A DNA stretch of 64,000 bases from Phoronis australis (lineage: Eukaryota > Phoronida > Phoronidae), in assembly GCA_002633005.1 (NCBI GenBank), contig NMRA01000668.1, forward strand, positions 151,608 through 215,607. Reading direction: 5' to 3'. Made by a program: the position numbers and the translations under genes. Shown here piece after piece: positions 24,660 through 35,904 of this stretch (the stretch's first letter is position 1; every line of letters starts with the position of its first letter). The notes under the pieces were generated by a model. The model was not told where the DNA came from and made no database searches. It saw only the letters and a list, made by a program, of their open reading frames with translations.

Positions 24660-26325
24660 TCGTTAGAGAATATAAGATTAGTTTTTGATGTTGATTTTTT
24701 GTGAAATTAATCAACAACTCATAGAAAACTATCCAAAATCCAACCAGAATAAAAATACAGTTCCCTTTGAAGATAAAACAATATTTAGGGGGCCCGTCAA
24801 AAGGCCGTCAATGTCCGGAACGCTGATTTCAACCAATCCATTTTAAAATATTGGATTAAGTAACAAAAAATAGCACGTGTTGCAAAGACTACAAGAGGTT
24901 GCATAGGTCAAACTAATAATGATAACATTAGTTAAAGTCCTGCTCTCAAACTGCCCATGTGGTTCCAGTATCCGAAAATACTTACCACATAAAATCTTAT
25001 TTTCGACACCCTTTCTTTAAATTATTTTCACCTTTCTTGCCCAAAGCGATTTTTTAACCGTATTTGACCCTTCTCTGTGAGCGTATAATTACCGGCTTTC
25101 ATCGGTTATTTCCGTACCCACATTTCCGGCTCATCAGTTCAAGAACTTGTCCTGAACCCCTCTTTTTTTCCTTGTAACTGAATGTGCTATCGCTTGCTCG
25201 AAAAGTATTCATAATTTTGTTTTATTAGTAATATCTCGTGATTAGCTTGCAAGTAGTGTATTTATTGTTTGTAGTTAGTGGTCGTTAATTTTTTGGAATG
25301 TTACGCGTACTTATTATGTTAAAATAGCATTGGTGTTTAGTTCCTTACGTAGGAACCAATATGGATCGAATCAATTTTTTTTCGCTTTGATTTTTTTCTC
25401 GTTTTGAAAAAGTACTTTGCTATCATCAGAAAGTTAGTGCATTCTACTCAGAAAAAATCGAAAAAGTATCAAAATCTGGGCAAGCACTGTTAAGATATTG
25501 CAATTTTTGTGGCTAAATTTTGGTCACTTTGTTTAGATCGCGTCGGCCATATTGGAGGACAGCGGGATAAGTTACAAGTTTAAAACTTTGTGTAAATTGT
25601 TTTCGCCAACAAATTACGGTGAAATTTAGTTAGACTTATCTTTGCTTGCTATTCTGCTCGATTGAACAGTGTTCACCAAATTTCAGCCTCTCAGTTGTTA
25701 CTCATTAAGTGATAAATGTGTTCACAATTCCCGTTGGATTTCGTCTCATTTCTGGCGGCACCGACAACATGGCGACTTTTGCTGAGCTAAAAGGCATGTT
25801 CAATCGACTACTTTGTAATTTGTGAACATTTAACGTTGATACATTTTGACAAAAGTTGCTACAAAAACGGAACTTTGTTCAATTTTCGTGTTTTTTGTGA
25901 ACAAATATAAGATATATTGGAATTATTTTACTGTGAATTTCCCATTCAGGTGATCTTAAACTAAGCTAAAAATAGTTGAAATAATTTTGAAATGGTTTTT
26001 GTTTGACTGTCAACTGCTGTTCAAGGCTTGATTCGGTGTCACAAAATGATTCACATTTTTCTAAATTTTAAGTCTCAGTTGCTTTCAAGTCATGTTTTGT
26101 AACTTGTTGCTTCTTTATTCAGGTTATCAAGTCAACAATATGAATAATCTTAATTTGGGAAATAAGCTATGTTGGATTGTGAAGCTTCAAGCATCCAATT
26201 CCTGCTCCTTGCAACTTCATATTTTTTTTAATCATGCTTGTCAAATTCTGGTGTAAGGAAACATTATTCGGTCACCATGGTAATAGTTACATGTAAGTCC
26301 ACTTTCATAACAGGGAAACTTTTGC
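24660..26325. other. Non-coding stretch
   Basis: AT-rich. An ATGGCG in good start context lies at 25769 but its frame closes after 18 codons. No gene is supported. Confidence 0.3.
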
Positions 26326-26330
26326 TGTTG

Positions 26331-26549
26331 CATTCGCGCACCCAGGGGGGGGCTCGAAGGAGCCCCCCATTTGGCAAAGTGGGTAAAAAAGTCCGCCCCT
26401 GAGAGACAAAAAGCCCACTAAAGAAGTGCAAACGCGCAATTTACAGTGGTGTCCCCGTTTTTTTTTTAATCCGCCCACTCATTTTTTTAGCAAAAGCCCC
26501 ACATCGCCGGGAATTCGAGCCCCCATATTGAAGGCTGGGTGCGCGCATG
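26331..26549. mobile_element. GC-rich-ended MITE, second copy
   Basis: Ends CATTCGCGCACCCAGGGG and GGCTGGGTGCGCGCATG are inverted repeats. The interior shares GGCTCGAAGGAGCCCCCCAT, AAAGTCCGCCCC, TTAGCAAAAGCC and GAATTCGAGCCCCCATA with the copies at 12111 and 53456. It is the cleanest copy in the window. Confidence 0.75.
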
Positions 26550-26692
26550 TGTTGAATAGTGTTTGTAATGCTAAATGTTGTAAAGTATTGTACATTTTAA
26601 GTTACTTATTATGTTAAACGTTTGAATCATTTTGGGTTAATGAATAAAAATGATAAAATTTTGTATTGGATTTGTCATACTTATGTGCTCGA

Positions 26693-26925
26693 ACAAGCCC
26701 CCTATTTGGAGAAATGGAAAAAGTTCTGCCTCAGTCAGAGAAGCACGAATTACGAAAAAAGTATAAAATAACACAATATTCCACTAGAAGACAGGAAGCA
26801 CCAAAATTTAGCGTCTGCATTTCATAGGTCTGAACATACCCAGTGAATCTTATAGTAAAAGATAGTCATTCCCAAAAATTCCAGCCCCCCATTCTTTTAG
26901 GCTTGGTGCGCTCATACAAAGTCTG
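26693..26925. mobile_element. GC-rich-ended MITE, diverged third copy
   Basis: Begins CTCGAACAAGCCCCCTATTTGG and ends CCAGCCCCCCATTC with GGCTTGGTGCGCTCAT. The order of landmarks matches the 26331 copy, but the left terminal repeat is missing. Confidence 0.6.
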
Positions 26926-27063
26926 GGCAAATCTCTATTGAAAGCCAACAACTTTGCACAGTTCGCCAGAAGTACCCAAGTTCTAAATAAACCTCGTTTG
27001 AGCGAGCGCTGTGGCCAGCGACCAGTTAGACCTAAGGGTAGCCATGGCGCAAAGCTGACGTGC

Positions 27064-27189
27064 GTTCAGTAGACGCTAGGGCCTACGCTAGGACCTAGCC
27101 CAAACCTAGTCAAAGTGACGTGTTCTCATTTAAAATGCATGTAATCTCGCGAAGTCTTGCTTTTTAGCGAGGTCCTAGCGTTACTGAAC
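27064..27189. mobile_element. Small MITE, 126 bp
   Basis: GTTCAGTAGACGCTAGG at the left end and the complement of GTTCAGTAACGCTAGG at the right end form terminal inverted repeats with a one-base indel. Internal CCTAG repeats extend the pairing. Non-coding. Confidence 0.6.
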
Positions 27190-27639
27190 GGGAGGCTGTA
27201 TAAGCCTACTCACAAGCTGTATTTTGACGATACATGTAGTCTTCACTGGTAGCTGGCGCTGAGGCTAGCTAAGGTATGCCGCTGCAGTGTGACACAAGAC
27301 TGACCAGCCCGTAATTTCATGCAAGTGTCTGAAACTATCCTTGAATATATGCGGCATTTATGATTTGAACATTTTACTTCGACAAAACAGCTTGCAACCG
27401 CATGCATTTACCGTTCGCCAGTGTCTGGTCTCAATCCGCACCGGGTCCGATAGGCTGCGGTCCCGAGTCTGGCAAACTAATTTCTGTCAAAAATAATTAG
27501 CCACATTTCTTCAGCAAATTCGATAAAATTGTCCGAATTTTGATTTTATTAAAATTAAGGCGCGCTGTCGATTATTTTATCCCCGTTTGCTGGCTGGTAA
27601 CAGGCACTGCTCCGGTCACTGACACAGACGGCGTTTTCT

Positions 27640-27690
27640 CGGCCTGGGTTCCTGAACGAATTGTACTTCCGGGTTCGCGGCAAGTTCAAA
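27640..27690 (+). promoter_or_regulatory. Candidate TATA-less promoter with ETS-like site
   Basis: ACTTCCGGGT at 27665-27674 matches an ETS-family binding core and lies 16-26 bases before the ATG of a predicted first exon, within locally CpG-rich sequence. This layout is common for TATA-less promoters of broadly expressed animal genes. Confidence 0.35.
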
Positions 27691-27757
27691 ATGGCAAATC
27701 TTGAGTGGCGCGTTCATTTAAACTTTTTTCGAGTACGGATTGTGTATTGGTTATGGG
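27691..27757 (+). CDS. Candidate first coding exon, unknown gene
   Basis: An ATG at 27691 in favourable context (AAAATGGCA) opens 22 codons (MANLEWRVHLNFF start) that run directly into an excellent donor, TATGGG|GTAGGT, with an ETS-like site just upstream. The peptide is Arg/Trp/Phe rich with a short hydrophobic stretch. Later exons would lie beyond the LINE at 28776-31330 or outside the window; none was identified. Short length keeps confidence low. Confidence 0.35.
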
Positions 27758-28409
27758 GTAGGTACTTCTCGGATCCTTATAACATCCTCTGACCATGTAA
27801 TAAGGGTTAACAACGCGTGCGACCAGGTCTGTAAAACTGGGTGACATTATATTCGAATACGGGACTTATCGGTGCAACCGTTATGCACTGGCAATTTTTT
27901 TAGTTATTGATTCTCTTGAACTGTATTTGACATACATCGTGCAAAAGTCAAATTAGTTGAAGGTCACTTGGGCTTGCTGTTTTAACAAAATCTCACATAC
28001 GCTCCAGCACGTTGTAAATTCGTACATTTATGCCAGGTAATGGATTTACATTAAAGGAACATGTTACGGTCATTTTTACTTGAAAGGGAAATTATTCTGA
28101 AGAACAGTAAAATTACCAATTAACGAAAAACAAAGATAATATTACCATGTTTATCGTTAATTCAATAATTTTATGTGAAGTGTCTAATCTTATTTGAGCA
28201 CAATGAAACAAGGGTTATAGGGCAATTGATATAAGCAATATGAATATTTTGGGAAGATGTAAACAACTGTTTTGTCAAAAATTCAACAAATTCGAATTTG
28301 AACTTTAAAACTGCTCCTCAATACATGTAGTTTTAAAAAAGAAATATAGAAAAGCGATTTTTACTATTAGCTGATTTGCATATCATAAAACAACAGCCAA
28401 ACTATGTCA

Positions 28410-28472
28410 GTGCAATATAATTTCCTTATAACTGTGCTATTATAGCACAGTTATAAGGAAATTATATTGCAC
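28410..28472. repeat. Near-perfect 63-bp palindrome
   Basis: A 31-base arm (28410-28440, ending TAACTGTGCTAT) is perfectly complementary to 28442-28472 (starting ATAGCACAGTTA), separated by a single T at 28441. It would extrude as a hairpin with essentially no loop. It sits 300 bp upstream of the LINE. Confidence 0.9.
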
Positions 28473-28763
28473 GATTCCCTTACTTTTGGACAGCTTCCAG
28501 CATATTTCAACATGTGAGCAGAAGAGTCGGTTTACTACTTTCATTTATCTAGCTCAGTGACCAAAACTCAGCGCTCCAATGATGGCATGAACAAGTCGTG
28601 CATACATGCATGCTGCTCGCTAACATATTTTAATTTCCCTTTTACGTTTTATAACAAATCAAAATCGACCCTTGTAGTACTGTCACGCCTCACGTCGGCG
28701 TAGCTAGCAGTTAAATTGACGAGAAATTGTTACTACTGAATTACCATTATTTGTTCTTACAGT

Positions 28764-28775
28764 ATCGTCTGAACT
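28764..28775. repeat. Target-site duplication of the LINE, left copy
   Basis: ATCGTCTGAACT is repeated exactly at 31331-31342, bracketing the LINE. Confidence 0.7.
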
Positions 28776-29041
28776 CTACCCTAGCATGTGAAGACTGGCT
28801 CCGGCAGACTGAGCGGAAGAGACCACCAGTGGTCCAACGGTCAAGACGGCGGTTTCAGCAAACGCTGTGGAGCGTTCAGAGCACGGCGAGGCACCAAAGA
28901 AATCATGGTCATCCACTGCAGCGGGGGTGGCCTCCAGCCGAAACAGTTTTCTGTGCCACTGGATCAAGGTTTCCTCAGCCGAGAGAGTGGGATTGCACCA
29001 GTGCAACGGCTTTACCACTTTAAAAACCATCACGCACAGGT

Positions 29042-29896
29042 TTGTTGTGTGATTCATCATTTGCCGTGACAGAAACCGCAGAAACGGTACTGGGACCGAA
29101 TCCTTGGGTGCACCAAGACTGGTTTGATGAAAACGATGAAGCCATTTCTACAACCCTTGATGCCAAGAAGAAAGCCTATGTAGAGTGGCAGAATGATCCA
29201 TCGTCCGTCTCAAAGAAGGACAGGTTCAAACACTTACAGAGCAAAGCGCAGCTGGAACTGAGGGAAATGCAAGATCAGTGGTGGCAGAGAAAGGCTGAAG
29301 AAGTTCAAAAACATGCTGACTCCCACAACTCTAAAAAGTTCTTCAGCGCCCTAAAATCAGTGTATGGCCCTTCTAGAACAGGATGCTCTCCTTTGTTGTC
29401 TTCTGACGGATCGAGCCTCATCAAAGACCAGGAAGGACTGAGAGACCGCTGGGATGAACACTTCAGCACTCTGCTAAACAGACCATCCACAGTTGACCCT
29501 TCTGCTCTAGAACAGATCCCGCAGCAACCCATGCTTGAAGAACTGGACTTAACACCGTCCATAGAGGAGATTGAGAAAGCCATATCCCAGATGAATAGTG
29601 ACAGAGCCTCAGGAAAGGATGGCGTCCCTGCTGAGATCTATAAGGCAGCAGGTCCAGTCACTATATCAGCCTTCCACGACATCCTGAACAGCATCTGGGA
29701 GGAAGAGGTCACGCTAGACGACTTCCGCGACGCCTTGATCGGTGCTCTCTATAAAAACAAGGGAAGCAAAGCGGACTGTGGAAACTACAGGGGCATCTCA
29801 TTGCTCTCTATCGCCGGCAAGATCTTCGCTCGCGTCATTCTAAACAGACTTGTCAACGTCTCAGAGCAAAATCTACCGGAATCGCAGTGTGGCTAG
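29042..29896 (+). pseudogene. LINE reverse transcriptase, N-terminal part
   Basis: An open frame of about 284 codons covers the linker (charged, helical, KKKAYVEWQNDPSS onward) and early RT motifs: MNSDRASGKDGVPAEIYKAA, IGALYKNKGSKADCGNYRGI and LLSIAGKIFARVILNRL, then NLPESQCG. The frame ends at a TAG directly after SQCG, where the conserved phenylalanine-arginine-proline stretch should follow. About eight bases appear deleted, shifting the remainder into the next frame at 29887. The start shown is only the first available codon; the true protein began further upstream. Confidence 0.85.
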
Positions 29897-31287
29897 GACG
29901 CAGTGCGGTGGACATGATCTTCGCTCTGAGGCAGGTTCAAGAGAAGTGCATTGAACAGAACATGGCCCTCTACTCAGTGTTCATAGACCTGACTAAGGCC
30001 TTCGACACTGTCAACCGACAGGCGCTGTGGACAGTCCTGAGTCGATATGGCTGCCCCCGAAAGTTTGTTAAGATGGTGCGACTCTTCCATGATGGCATGT
30101 CAGGTCAGGTCCTCGTAAGCGGCGATACTTCAGCCACCTTTGACATCTCAAATGGAGTGAAGAAGGGGTGTGTGCTCGCGCCTGTTCTGTTCAACCTCTT
30201 CTTCACGTGCATGTTGACCCAAGCTGTGCAGGGACTAGAAGAGGGTGTGTACATCAAATATCACCTCGACTGCTCCCTCTTCGATCTAAGGCACCTTAGT
30301 GCCAAGACAAAGTGCCTGGAAAAACTAATCCAGGACGCCCTTTTCGCGGATGATTGTGCGCTCCTTTCCCACAAAGAGAATGACCTACAACTCATGCTAG
30401 ACAGCTTCTCGAATGCTTCCAAAGCATTCGGCTTGACCATAAGCCTCGGCAAGACAGAAGTGCTTCTTCAACCTGCACCCAACACCAATCCCCCTGAGTC
30501 AGTCATTACCATCGACAACAATCAACTCCTCAATGTGGAGCACTTCAAATACCTGGGGAGCGTCATCTCAAAAGATGGCAGCTTAGACAAAGAGATTGCT
30601 TCCAGGATAAACAAGGCGAGCCAAGCACTCGGAAGACTGAGAACACGGGTGCTCAACGAACACAACATCCGCCTGTCTACTAAACTGAAGGTGTATCCTT
30701 CAGTGGTCCTGACCTCCCTGCTCTATGGTTGCGAGTCATGGACCCTCTGCCGCAGGCACATCAAGAAGCTTGAAAGCTTCCACATGCGTTCTCTTCGCTC
30801 CATCCTAGGAATCCTATGGCAGGACCGGATCACCAACCTTGAGGTCCTAGAACGTGCCCAGTCAACCAGCATTGAAGCGATGCTACTCAAGGCCCAACTG
30901 CGATGGGTGGGGCACATCATCAGGATGGAGGACTACAGAATGCCTCGCCAGCTTTTGTATGGCGAGCTGAAGACTGGGAGAAGGAAGCAAGGACGCCTTC
31001 GCCTTCGCTACAAAGACACCGTCAAAGCCAACCTGAAGTGGTGCAACATCAAACCCAAGAAGCTGAAAGCTGTTGCAGGAGAGAGACGAAAGTGGCGAGC
31101 CACGATTCGAAAAGCAACTGCCAGTTTTGAGGATGGCCGCTGTAAGAGACTCGAAGCTGCTCGAGAGAAACGCCACTCAGCAGCATCCACCACTGTTTCC
31201 ACGATGGAGTTCCAATGCCCCACCTGTGCTCGAGTCTGCGCGTCAAGACTGGGACTGCAGAGCCATCTTCGTGTACATAGACGATGA
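29887..31287 (+). pseudogene. LINE reverse transcriptase, catalytic and C-terminal part
   Basis: This frame of 466 codons continues the protein after the frameshift. It has GRSAVDMIFALRQVQEK, the first catalytic aspartate in FIDLTKAFDTV (about residues 32-42), GVKKGCVLAPVLFN (90-103), the catalytic FADD box (153-156), KTEVL, and the FKYLGS thumb motif. The maturase-like C-terminal region LRWVGHIIRMED follows, and residues 444-466 form a C2H2 finger (CPTC with HLRVH). Without an N-terminal half in frame it cannot make the full enzyme. The long open frame implies that insertion was fairly recent. Confidence 0.85.
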
Positions 31288-31330
31288 GACACACAACCTA
31301 CATCATCTTCGGACCCGAAGGACTACCAAC

Positions 31331-31342
31331 ATCGTCTGAACT
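31331..31342. repeat. Target-site duplication of the LINE, right copy
   Basis: Exact match to 28764-28775. Confidence 0.7.
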
Positions 31343-34300
31343 AATTTAAAATCCGTTTTATAACTAAAAGGAAGAGTAAGGTGTATCTTTGAATATGAAT
31401 TCTAATTGCTATATGTAACTACACAGTGTTTTATGCCCAACATGTATGTCAGAGACTGAGTATGAGTTTGTTTAAAAGGTACATGTTGCAGTGCTTTGAG
31501 ATTGTAAGTAGATGTTGGCGAATGATTACATCTAGTAATTAATTTATTATATGATAACCACTAATTAGACGAGTGAAACCAACTACAAATAAGAGTAACT
31601 ACGCTAGCGGCCTCTTTAAAGATTACTTCAATCAATCGACAATATAATCAAATGTATTATATGCTATCCAAGCTGTAGGACTGTTTACTTGTTGGATGGC
31701 TGTCCTGTTAGTGAATCTTCGAACTACACACACTGTATTGCGACAGTGCACTCGCTGGGTATACTTCTTTGTGACACAACACTTGCAGGCAGTATCTTCT
31801 ACCCACAATTCCTTTTGCTGGCCACAGTCTCTCGTGACGCAACACTTGCAGGAAGTATCTCCTACCTACGTCCTTCATGACACAACACATACAGGCAGTA
31901 TCTTACTACCCACGATGCAAGTGAAAAGCTCTTAGTTATCTCCCTGTTTGTTAACCCTTGCCCTTGCCAAGATCCTCTTTAGAATCTTCCACAAGATGAA
32001 TATGTTGTACAATTTCCTCTGTACACTGTCGGAAGCGTTTTAGATTCAGCCAATATAGCTCATCTGATTATACTCGTTATTTCAGCCCACATTATAGTAT
32101 TCGACTTATTTAGCGATTGGCTAATAAAAACCGCATGATCTTATTTAATCATATCGTTGGCTGTTACAATTTGCTCTCAGAAATTTCTAGAATCTCTAGA
32201 ATGCTTTGACCCCAGAACCAAAGTTGTAAACCCGATCTAAAAATAGATTTTAGATGTCATCAAATTTGATCCCATGATTTAAAAGTACATAATTTATACA
32301 CGAATTTTGGGCCACTTAAAATGGATCTATTCTTACTAATTACTTAATCTATATTTATTCTGACAATGTAACTAGCGAACCAATTTACAGCATTTTTTTC
32401 TTGATGACGTAGTAATTCTATGTTTGTAGTAATATATTGTTATATTTCAGCCAACTCGTAAAAGGCTTTGGATACGTCAGAAAATATAATGAACGGGGGT
32501 TTTCATTAAAAGAAGTAGTTTGGCATTTCACATTAAGTTCTAAAGACGCAAGTTTAGTGGATTGTTTATGGCGAAAACCGTACTAATATTGACGCAGAGG
32601 AGAGTGTGAACAGACGTAGAAAATTTTCCTGAAACTTTGGTCGAAAAAATATCAAGGAGACATTTGAGCTTTAATTTGGTAAATGTTCACAGAGGTCATG
32701 TTATAATTAACAACACAACTTTTACAACTTATAGTTTTTCCAAGAAACGCCGTTTGTAAATGATTTGTTAATGATAATGTATAAGCTTTTTGCTAATCGA
32801 ATACAACATGCTTTTACGAATTTGAGGTTGTTTTTTTCAACGTGTGCCTCAACTTGGGTTTTAAGATGGATAATGTTTTTCAAATTTAATCTTTATAAGT
32901 ATACGAAGCCTTTAATTTGCGTTACACAGGTATATTGATGGCTCTTTAGGCATATAAAAGCTCAGAAAGATGCACAAGGTATTATTCGTTAATTATACAC
33001 TGTTCGGTTGGTTTTGGTTAAATATCATGGACAGGATTTTAACTAAAACTTGTTCAGCCAAAACCTAAGCCCAATTAATGCTCGTTTAACTTAACTCCAA
33101 ATTTTTACAAACAGAATCAATATGAATGCTTAGTTTTCTTTTTGGTGGTGCAGCACTATCTAAAATGGCCGCCGTAGTGAGTGATATCTTCCTCACTATA
33201 TAATGAGGTTTATCCGGAAACCCTGCTGAATATTAAAAACAGAAAAATAATAAAAAGGCAAACACAAACAAGGCAAAAATCTACGAAATGTTGCTACTTT
33301 GTTGACAACTTTCAACTGATAGTACTCATCCTGTATTCTAAATAATATGAATGCAAAGTACAGACTATCTTTAACACAGAAAATGAGAAACAGTATTGTA
33401 AATAGTGAGGAATGATATGATTCAAGTGTCATTGTGTTTTGTAAAAGTAAAAACTACTTTCTTACACTGTTACATGAAATTTGACTTCTGAGTTCAACTA
33501 ATCATGCGAATAGAACTTGGAATGGGACATGCATAAAATGTCAAAAGTATTCAGGGTCTGGTCTTAAATCTATAAGTTTTATTTTTGTTGTATTGCTTTA
33601 ATAACAGAGAGAGCCTGATCGGCATGACCTGTGAGTTTAGGTCAGCAATGACGTCATTTGTTTACAACAGGATATTAGAGAGCAAACATGAGTGATTAAC
33701 ATAGAACTGTAGTTTGAAATATTCTAGAATGGTTGAGAAAATTCCTGAAAGATCTGGAATGTGTTTGAATAGATGAAAAGCTCCAAATAACTGTAAAATG
33801 TTTAAATAATTAGCCATACAAAATCAGAAATTACTACCAAGTCAATAGAGAGCCAGCAATAGAGACAATAAGTTATTGAATCAACAACTGTACATGTAAC
33901 AGTTGGAGAACGTGACTGAGGAGATCATCAAAAGCCAAGGCTTTGCAGCCATGGCTGGAATATTGAACAGAGTTCCGCGGAGAACATGCGGACGAGATTA
34001 CGAACGCAAACCAGTCCTCCATCTATATCGTCCCAAAAGTTATTACACCTTGTCAGTAACAACCTACGGGGTAAAACGTTATACTGTCTCTCCTGCCTTC
34101 TTTAACTGGCCTTTCACCTTGGCGATTTCCTTGTTTGAAAAACACTGAATTCATAATGCACCATACGAAAACTGCAGTTAACATGAAATCACGTTTTAGC
34201 CTAGAAAACTACGCTGATGATACCTCCCACCACCAATAAGACATATTGTGGCAAAATTGATTGTTTAATTCTTCTAAAACACTGAATGTGTTAGTATTTT

Positions 34301-35900
34301 ATTGATAAAATCCTACAGGATCCACCACCGATACCATACTAGGTCCATAGGTTGCCAGTGCGGAACTTCGCTTACATGCCAAACATGCATGGTTTCGAAT
34401 ATGCAGCTGTAGGCCAATGGGCCAAAACGCGCTGTAATTCGGTAATAGGAAACTAATTACCAAAATTCTCGAAAATAAGCCAAAGAACTCTAAAGAGACA
34501 GAAGCAAACGCAAGTAAATGCCAATGTGAGACTCAGCGGTAAAAAGCAGGTATGCCTATATGCGAATTAATGTACATGTAGGGCCAATGCAAAGGACAAT
34601 GCCGGCTTATGTGCAAATTTAGGACACAACGTTCACGAAGTTATTAACTGTCATCACGTGCAAAAATTCCTAAACACTTTTTTAATACTACGCCGTAGGG
34701 ATGAAAGTAGCGAAGTTCAATAAAGTAACCATTGGTATAATGTATGCGCAAGTACAAAGGTCACAGAAGGTAAACAGAGATAGTGGCAAGTTGAATAATC
34801 GGCCTGGTGCGGGGCAACTCTTTCTGGAACTGAAGAGTACGTCGAAAATATGAAGAGATCCTGAAGACGGAAATGCTTCAGCATTTTCCAGGACAAGCAT
34901 TCAGTTCTCCACCGGAAAAGGATTTTACATGGATATCGGTCGAAGCCCGTCCTGGTAAGTTACCAGGGTGTGTAGCTAAGCACAGGGAACAATCTCGGTA
35001 GTCACACTATCTAGGGCGTAATGAACGTAATCCTACAGGTTTCTTGAGTAGATTTCACAGCGTTACAAAAGATCCCCCGTCGCTTGGTTCCAGCTTAAAG
35101 ACAGGGCAAATTTTCCAAACCCATATAGGCTGGATTGCACGCTTTAGGGTACCTGACAAACTGTCTAGGCGGTTCAGCCCAGGTTCTGTTTCTAGTTTGA
35201 TTCAGTGCTTATAGGGGTAAGGAGATTGGTCTTTTATGTTCACCTAACCTTGTCGCGATCATAACGAGTTGCGATATCTTTCCAGAACCAGAAACAATTT
35301 TTCGTATGAATAAGGAAAAAGCTGAGGCCAATCTTTTACAGTAAGCAACCAAAATTAAAAGTTATAACAGTTCAGTGGTAAGTGCCGGAGAAGTTTCACA
35401 GCACAAGCCACATAGCGACAATCACCGCTGGTGATGACCACCACCCGGTGAGAAAGGACACACCACGTTGAAAACAATTCCCTCGTCCTCAGATTTGACA
35501 AGTATGTGAAGCTGAAAAAATAAGCAACATTACTTTAAGTTGCAGTTTAAACATGAACTCAAAATGAAGAGGGTTGTTGCTTTCAACAACAATCTTGTTG
35601 ATGTCAACATTGCTGCAAATTAGCGTGGTTTTCGAAAAAAAGGTGATTCATTTAATGACCATTTCAGTGTGCACAGTTTTCATCATTAAATGCATCGTGT
35701 CATTAATTATACTTGTACTAAGCAAATGTGTTTTATAGCACGTTCTCAGAACTCTAATGTCACTGCAGCCTAAGTCTTGTTGTTTGTTCCTGGTGCAGCG
35801 GTGACGATCCTTTAAACTTATGACAAACCCCAATTCTGAGCAGAACACGGATACCACTAATCAATTACTTCTATAGGATACACAATTATGGCACAAAAAG
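31343..35900. other. Non-coding stretch with a short tandem repeat
   Basis: Apart from the tandem repeat at 31765-31912 nothing is supported. A plus-strand frame at 33903-34148 (TEEIIKSQGFAAMAGILNR) looks mildly protein-like but has no motif or clear splice sites. A TTCTAGAATCTCTAGAA short palindromic tract lies near 32188. Confidence 0.3.
31765..31912. repeat. Three-copy tandem repeat
   Basis: Three units share GTGACACAACACTTGCAGGC and AGTATCTTCTACCCA at about 31770, 31831 and 31875. The spacing is uneven and the units have diverged. Confidence 0.7.
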
Positions 35901-35904
35901 CTTT

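Larger units (their letters stand above)
28776..31330 (+). mobile_element. Non-LTR retrotransposon (LINE), internally deleted
   Basis: A 2555-bp element is bounded by a perfect 12-bp direct repeat. It holds a GC-richer 5' leader (28776 to about 29040), then a reverse transcriptase split into two frames, and a C-terminal C2H2 finger. An AP-endonuclease domain expected upstream of the reverse transcriptase in this kind of element is missing, so the leader appears joined directly to the linker region by an internal deletion. Motifs and the C-terminal layout suggest the RTE/CR1-like group; the clade was not assigned. Flanking sequence is AT-rich and of lower coding quality. Confidence 0.8.

Noticed and set aside
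25769-25825. ATGGCG in good start context as a first exon
   Set aside because: The frame closes after 18 codons, and the only available donor (CTTT|GTAATT) is weak.
33903-34148. Mildly protein-like plus-strand frame
   Set aside because: No start context, splice site or family match; left as a note.
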